Origin: Luteolibacter arcticus
GTDB lineage: Bacteria > Verrucomicrobiota > Verrucomicrobiia > Verrucomicrobiales > Akkermansiaceae
DNA: 64,000 nt
Assembly (NCBI RefSeq): GCF_025950235.1
Contig: NZ_JAPDDT010000010.1
Coordinates: 1-64,000, forward strand
Direction of reading: 5' to 3'
Shown here: positions 61,447 through 64,000 of the stretch, piece by piece
Position numbering within the stretch: position 1 is the stretch's first letter
How the letters are laid out: the number at the start of each line of letters is the position of its first letter
The notes under the pieces: generated by a model
The model's input: only the letters and a program-made list of their open reading frames with translations
The model's database searches: none
Told to the model about the DNA's origin: nothing
Translations under genes and position numbers: made by a program

Positions 61447-62969
61447 TCCTTGTCCTCCTTCCCTCGCAGCACGTCGAAGAGACCCTCCACCTCTTTCACC
61501 ACGCCCTCGGCTTCCTTGATCACGTCGCGGCCCTGCTCGATGACGTCGCCCGTGCGCTCCTTGAGGTGACCTTGCAGATCCTTGTCGAGCACCTCGCTGG
61601 TGAACTTCAGCACCTTCTCACCGGTCTCCGGAATGATCTCGATCATCCGCATCCCTGCTGCCTCGATCAGCCGTGCTGTTAGATCCTCCTTCGGATCATC
61701 CAGCGTGCCGGTGATGTGCAAGCTGGTCCACAGCAGCCCGCGCTCGCCCGGGGAAAACACGATTGTTTCCGCCCCCGGAATCCGCGCGAGAACACCGGGT
61801 ACCAGACCGAGACGGAAGCGACCATCAAGTCGTTCCTGCTTGTCCAATTTCAGCGAACCTTCCAAGCGCACCAAGCCTTCACTCGCGATCACGATGTTCC
61901 GCAGATCCACCACGCCGTCTTCCCATCGGTAGTCCACCGTTCCTTCTTCCAAGGCAAGCCGGCGGAAACGGGTGGTGTCGGCATAAGCCGCCAGTGAGTC
62001 CAACAGCGGCAAGGCGGTCAGCACGCCGTCCGTGTGCTTGAGATTTCCCTCCACGATCGGGCCATGCGGACCGTGCTCCACCGTGAACTCGGACTCCACC
62101 TTTCCGGCGATCCGCTGCTTCCAAGTCTCCGGCAGGACCTCCGAGCACATCACATCGCGCAGGTGGCCATTGAAGGCGTAGCCGTCGCCCTTCACCGACA
62201 TCTCGCCGGACAAGTCGAGCCGACCGCTTTGATAGACACGGAAATCCGCCTCGGACAGGGATACCGTGTCCTCGTGATAGCGCAGCCGCGCCTTGCCGAG
62301 CGCCATCGGCGGCGCCCACTTCCACGGCAACTTCACCGTGCCGTCATTGCCCTCCGCACGGTAGCTGCCCTTCGACGCGTCCGGCGTGATTCGCCACGAG
62401 GTGCCGGCGATGCTTACCGGCCCGCTACGGGTGATCACTTTCAGCGCCGAATTCCCCACGTCCACCAGCTTCACCTCCACCTCCTGGGGCACCAGGCTGT
62501 CGTACCATTTCTTCCCCTTCGGCGGTGGCGGTGGCACCACGACCTCGGGCGACTTCTCCACCCGGTCGGCGGCAGTCGCGTCGATCTCCACCTCGATCTT
62601 CCGCGCCCGCGCCTCGTCGATCCGCCACTTCCCTTCCCACCAACCGCCGAGTCCGACGTCCACGCGCAGGCCTTCGGAATCGATCGACCGGACGATGCCC
62701 TCGCCCGTCGCCGTGAAGGAGTCGGTATCCATGCTGGTACCGATCCAGCGGAAAGGGCTGAACTCGCAGGTCACGCCAATCGCCTTGCCCGCCTCGGTCG
62801 CCAGCATGTGACGAAAGCTGTCGCCGTGCAGCCAGCTCCGCAGCCCGACATAGCCCCCACCTAACAGGACCACGGCCCCGCCAAAGGCGATCACCCCGCC
62901 CCGCACCAACCAGCGGTTGCCCGTCTTTCCCTTCGCCACGGCTGCCTTGCGCCTGTCTCTTCGGCTCAT
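61443..62969 (-). CDS. AsmA-like membrane-anchored protein
   Basis: 508 aa from MSRRDRRKAAVAKGKTGNRW. An N-terminal membrane helix (GGVIAFGGAVVLLGGGYVGL) follows a basic stretch. The long beta-rich periplasmic part (FSPFRWIGTSMDTDSFTATG, LDLSGEMSVKGDGYAFNG, the C-terminal repeat of ITGTLDDPKEDLTARLIEA) has the AsmA/DUF3971-type pattern of envelope lipid-handling proteins, though without exact motif matches. The last ~60 residues form a Lys/Glu amphipathic helix. The ORF extends upstream to 63689 but is antisense to sufT and rejected. Confidence 0.65.
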   Translation of the reverse strand: MSRRDRRKAAVAKGKTGNRWLVRGGVIAFGGAVVLLGGGYVGLRSWLHGDSFRHMLATEAGKAIGVTCEFSPFRWIGTSMDTDSFTATGEGIVRSIDSEGLRVDVGLGGWWEGKWRIDEARARKIEVEIDATAADRVEKSPEVVVPPPPPKGKKWYDSLVPQEVEVKLVDVGNSALKVITRSGPVSIAGTSWRITPDASKGSYRAEGNDGTVKLPWKWAPPMALGKARLRYHEDTVSLSEADFRVYQSGRLDLSGEMSVKGDGYAFNGHLRDVMCSEVLPETWKQRIAGKVESEFTVEHGPHGPIVEGNLKHTDGVLTALPLLDSLAAYADTTRFRRLALEEGTVDYRWEDGVVDLRNIVIASEGLVRLEGSLKLDKQERLDGRFRLGLVPGVLARIPGAETIVFSPGERGLLWTSLHITGTLDDPKEDLTARLIEAAGMRMIEIIPETGEKVLKFTSEVLDKDLQGHLKERTGDVIEQGRDVIKEAEGVVKEVEGLFDVLRGKEDKE

Positions 62970-63128
62970 GAGAAAAAGCTGCCCCCTTTCCCCCGCCGGG
63001 GCCAGAGGATTTAGGGCCGCGGATTTGGGAAGCCGGAGGGCGGAATAACTCGATCCCTCAATCTCCCAATCTCCCCACCCACCCTCCCCGCTTGCACCGC
63101 CCCGCGGCCCGCCTACACTTCCCCCCAC

Positions 63129-63674
63129 ATGCACGAGGAAATCTCCCTGGCCCGCGAAGTTGAAGCCATCCAAATCCCCAGCGGCGACGCGATCACGCTG
63201 CCGGCCGGGACGCCCGTTTTCATCACCCAGCGCCTCGGCGGCACCTACACCGTGGCCACCTCCGCAGGACTGGCACGGATTTCCTCGAAGGACGCCGACG
63301 CCCTCGGGGTGGATCTCGAAAAGGAGAAGGTCAAAGTCGCCGAAGCCGAGCGCCTGAAAGACGCCCCGCTCGAAGAACAAGTGTGGGGACAGTTGAAGGG
63401 CGTCTATGACCCGGAAATCCCGGTCGACATCGTCAATCTCGGCCTCGTGTACGACTGCGGCATCGAAGAGCACGACGGCAAGAAAGTCGTCACGGTGAAG
63501 ATGACGCTCACCGCTCCCGGCTGCGGCATGGGCCCGGTCATCGCCGCCGATGCGCAGGCGAAGATCATGACCATCGAGGGCATCGACGATGCCAAGGTGG
63601 AACTCGTTTGGGACCCGGCTTGGAATCAGGACATGATCTCCGAGGAAGGGAAGATGAAGCTCGGGATGATCTGA
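63129..63674 (+). CDS. sufT: Putative Fe-S cluster assembly protein SufT
   Basis: 181 aa. N-terminal ~75 residues begin PSGDAITLPAGTPVFITQRL, the SufT-specific region. The C-terminal MIP18/DUF59 domain has WGQLKGVYDPEIPVDIVNLG, LVYDCGIEE and the conserved TAPGCGMGPVIAADAQ with Cys near 131. SufT helps mature Fe-S proteins; it is usually in a suf operon, but here it stands alone, its right-hand neighbour being a repeat. Confidence 0.9.
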   Translation: MHEEISLAREVEAIQIPSGDAITLPAGTPVFITQRLGGTYTVATSAGLARISSKDADALGVDLEKEKVKVAEAERLKDAPLEEQVWGQLKGVYDPEIPVDIVNLGLVYDCGIEEHDGKKVVTVKMTLTAPGCGMGPVIAADAQAKIMTIEGIDDAKVELVWDPAWNQDMISEEGKMKLGMI

Positions 63675-63686
63675 AGGTGCCAAGCG

Positions 63687-63873
63687 CAATCACCAATCAT
63701 CAAATCCCAATCATCAATCGAAGGGCCGCTTCGCGGGAGCGGGGAAAGAAAGTGTCCCCGCGGTCAGATGGCGTCCATTTTTCCAAACTGATCGATTGAT
63801 CATTGAACGATTGGTGATTGATGATTTGCCTTTCCCAGATTGGTGATTGAAGGATTGGTGATTGGTGATTTCT
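63687..63873. repeat. Second CAATCACCAATC-type inverted repeat element
   Basis: The left arm at 63687-63720 (CAATCACCAATCATC... units) faces a longer right arm at 63793-63873 made of ATTGGTGATTGATGATT units. About 70 unrelated bases lie between. It is the same family as 32117-32299 and fills the whole gap between sufT and the permease. Confidence 0.65.
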
Positions 63874-63880
63874 GTCCGGT

Positions 63881-64000
63881 GTGTCCTCGGGAAAGCATGC
63901 CGGTTCCTTCGCCGCTACCGCACTGGTGGTGGCGAGCATGGTCGGCACGGGGGTCTTCACCTCGCTGGGCTTCCAACTGGCGGACCTGAATTCCGCTCCG
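63881..64000 (+). CDS. Amino-acid permease, APC superfamily (partial)
   Basis: The first 40 codons of a gene that continues past the right end; GTG start. The peptide VSSGKHAGSFAATALVVASM then VGTGVFTSLGFQLADL matches the conserved TM1 of amino-acid permeases (GxGIF/GTGVF substrate-binding loop). The start lies immediately after the repeat element. The substrate is unknown. Confidence 0.75.
   Translation, partial: MSSGKHAGSFAATALVVASMVGTGVFTSLGFQLADLNSAP

Overview
The window is high-GC DNA from a Gram-negative bacterium, most likely a member of the Verrucomicrobiota (Verrucomicrobiales, Luteolibacter/Prosthecobacter-like). This is inferred from the gene repertoire: a XylR-type sugar regulator, a cytochrome c-PA14 protein, a DUF5690 membrane protein, HprK/HPr/EI without EII genes, and outer-membrane FadL and TolC-type proteins. 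Several REP-like intergenic repeats also translate into nonsense peptides (AGLQTG-like, ALECGDSSPL-like) that I remember from verrucomicrobial annotations. No 16S gene is present, so the taxonomy is not proven.

Layout. 1-13318 (all minus strand) is the conserved transcription/translation block, read right to left: tRNA-Thr, tuf, tRNA-Trp, secE, nusG, rplK, rplA, rplJ, rplL, rpoB, rpoC. It has a probable attenuator hairpin before rpoB and a terminator after rpoC. 13540-18829 holds a YmdB-type phosphodiesterase, an N-acetylmuramoyl-L-alanine amidase, and a secreted cytochrome c/PA14 protein paired with a secreted beta-propeller dehydrogenase-like protein. 19016-31102 is a mixed accessory stretch: ankyrin protein, YitT membrane protein, an SDR enzyme carrying a repeat-derived insert, a four-module cadherin-like protein, two papain-like NlpC/P60-type proteins, an Rnk-like protein, a DUF2459 lipoprotein, PpnP, a tandem FKBP, DUF3817 and FadL.

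31153-34488 encodes the regulatory phosphotransfer trio hprK, ptsH and ptsI. 34671-42681 has a GH20 hexosaminidase, a helical-repeat protein, type II NADH dehydrogenase, an unusual XylR/AraC regulator fused to a HAD phosphatase, and a TPR-sulfotransferase flanked by 34-bp direct repeats. 42942-47591 holds two secreted proteins sharing a DWIGIY-motif beta-sandwich domain, one of them a purple-acid-phosphatase-like enzyme. 47593-55657 is a DUF5690 transporter-like gene divergent from a TetR-controlled tripartite RND efflux operon. 55700-56255 is a toxin-antitoxin pair. 56307-63674 contains RlmB-like methyltransferase, phosphoesterase, metX-algH, nagZ, an AsmA-like protein and sufT; a truncated amino-acid permease runs off the right edge.

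The most interesting signals are: (i) two CRP/FNR-type palindromes (TGTGA-N6-TCACA), one before ndh and one between the DUF5690 and tetR genes; (ii) the XylR-AraC-HAD fusion; (iii) at least five distinct families of intergenic inverted repeats, one related type having entered a coding sequence in frame; and (iv) concentration of the rare leucine codons TTA and CTA in one hexamer, TGTTAG/CTAACA. Most long ORFs opposite rpoB, rpoC and the RND gene are GC-driven antisense shadows and are left out. Start codons were often moved inward from the longest ORF on the basis of family length, signal peptides or operator positions.
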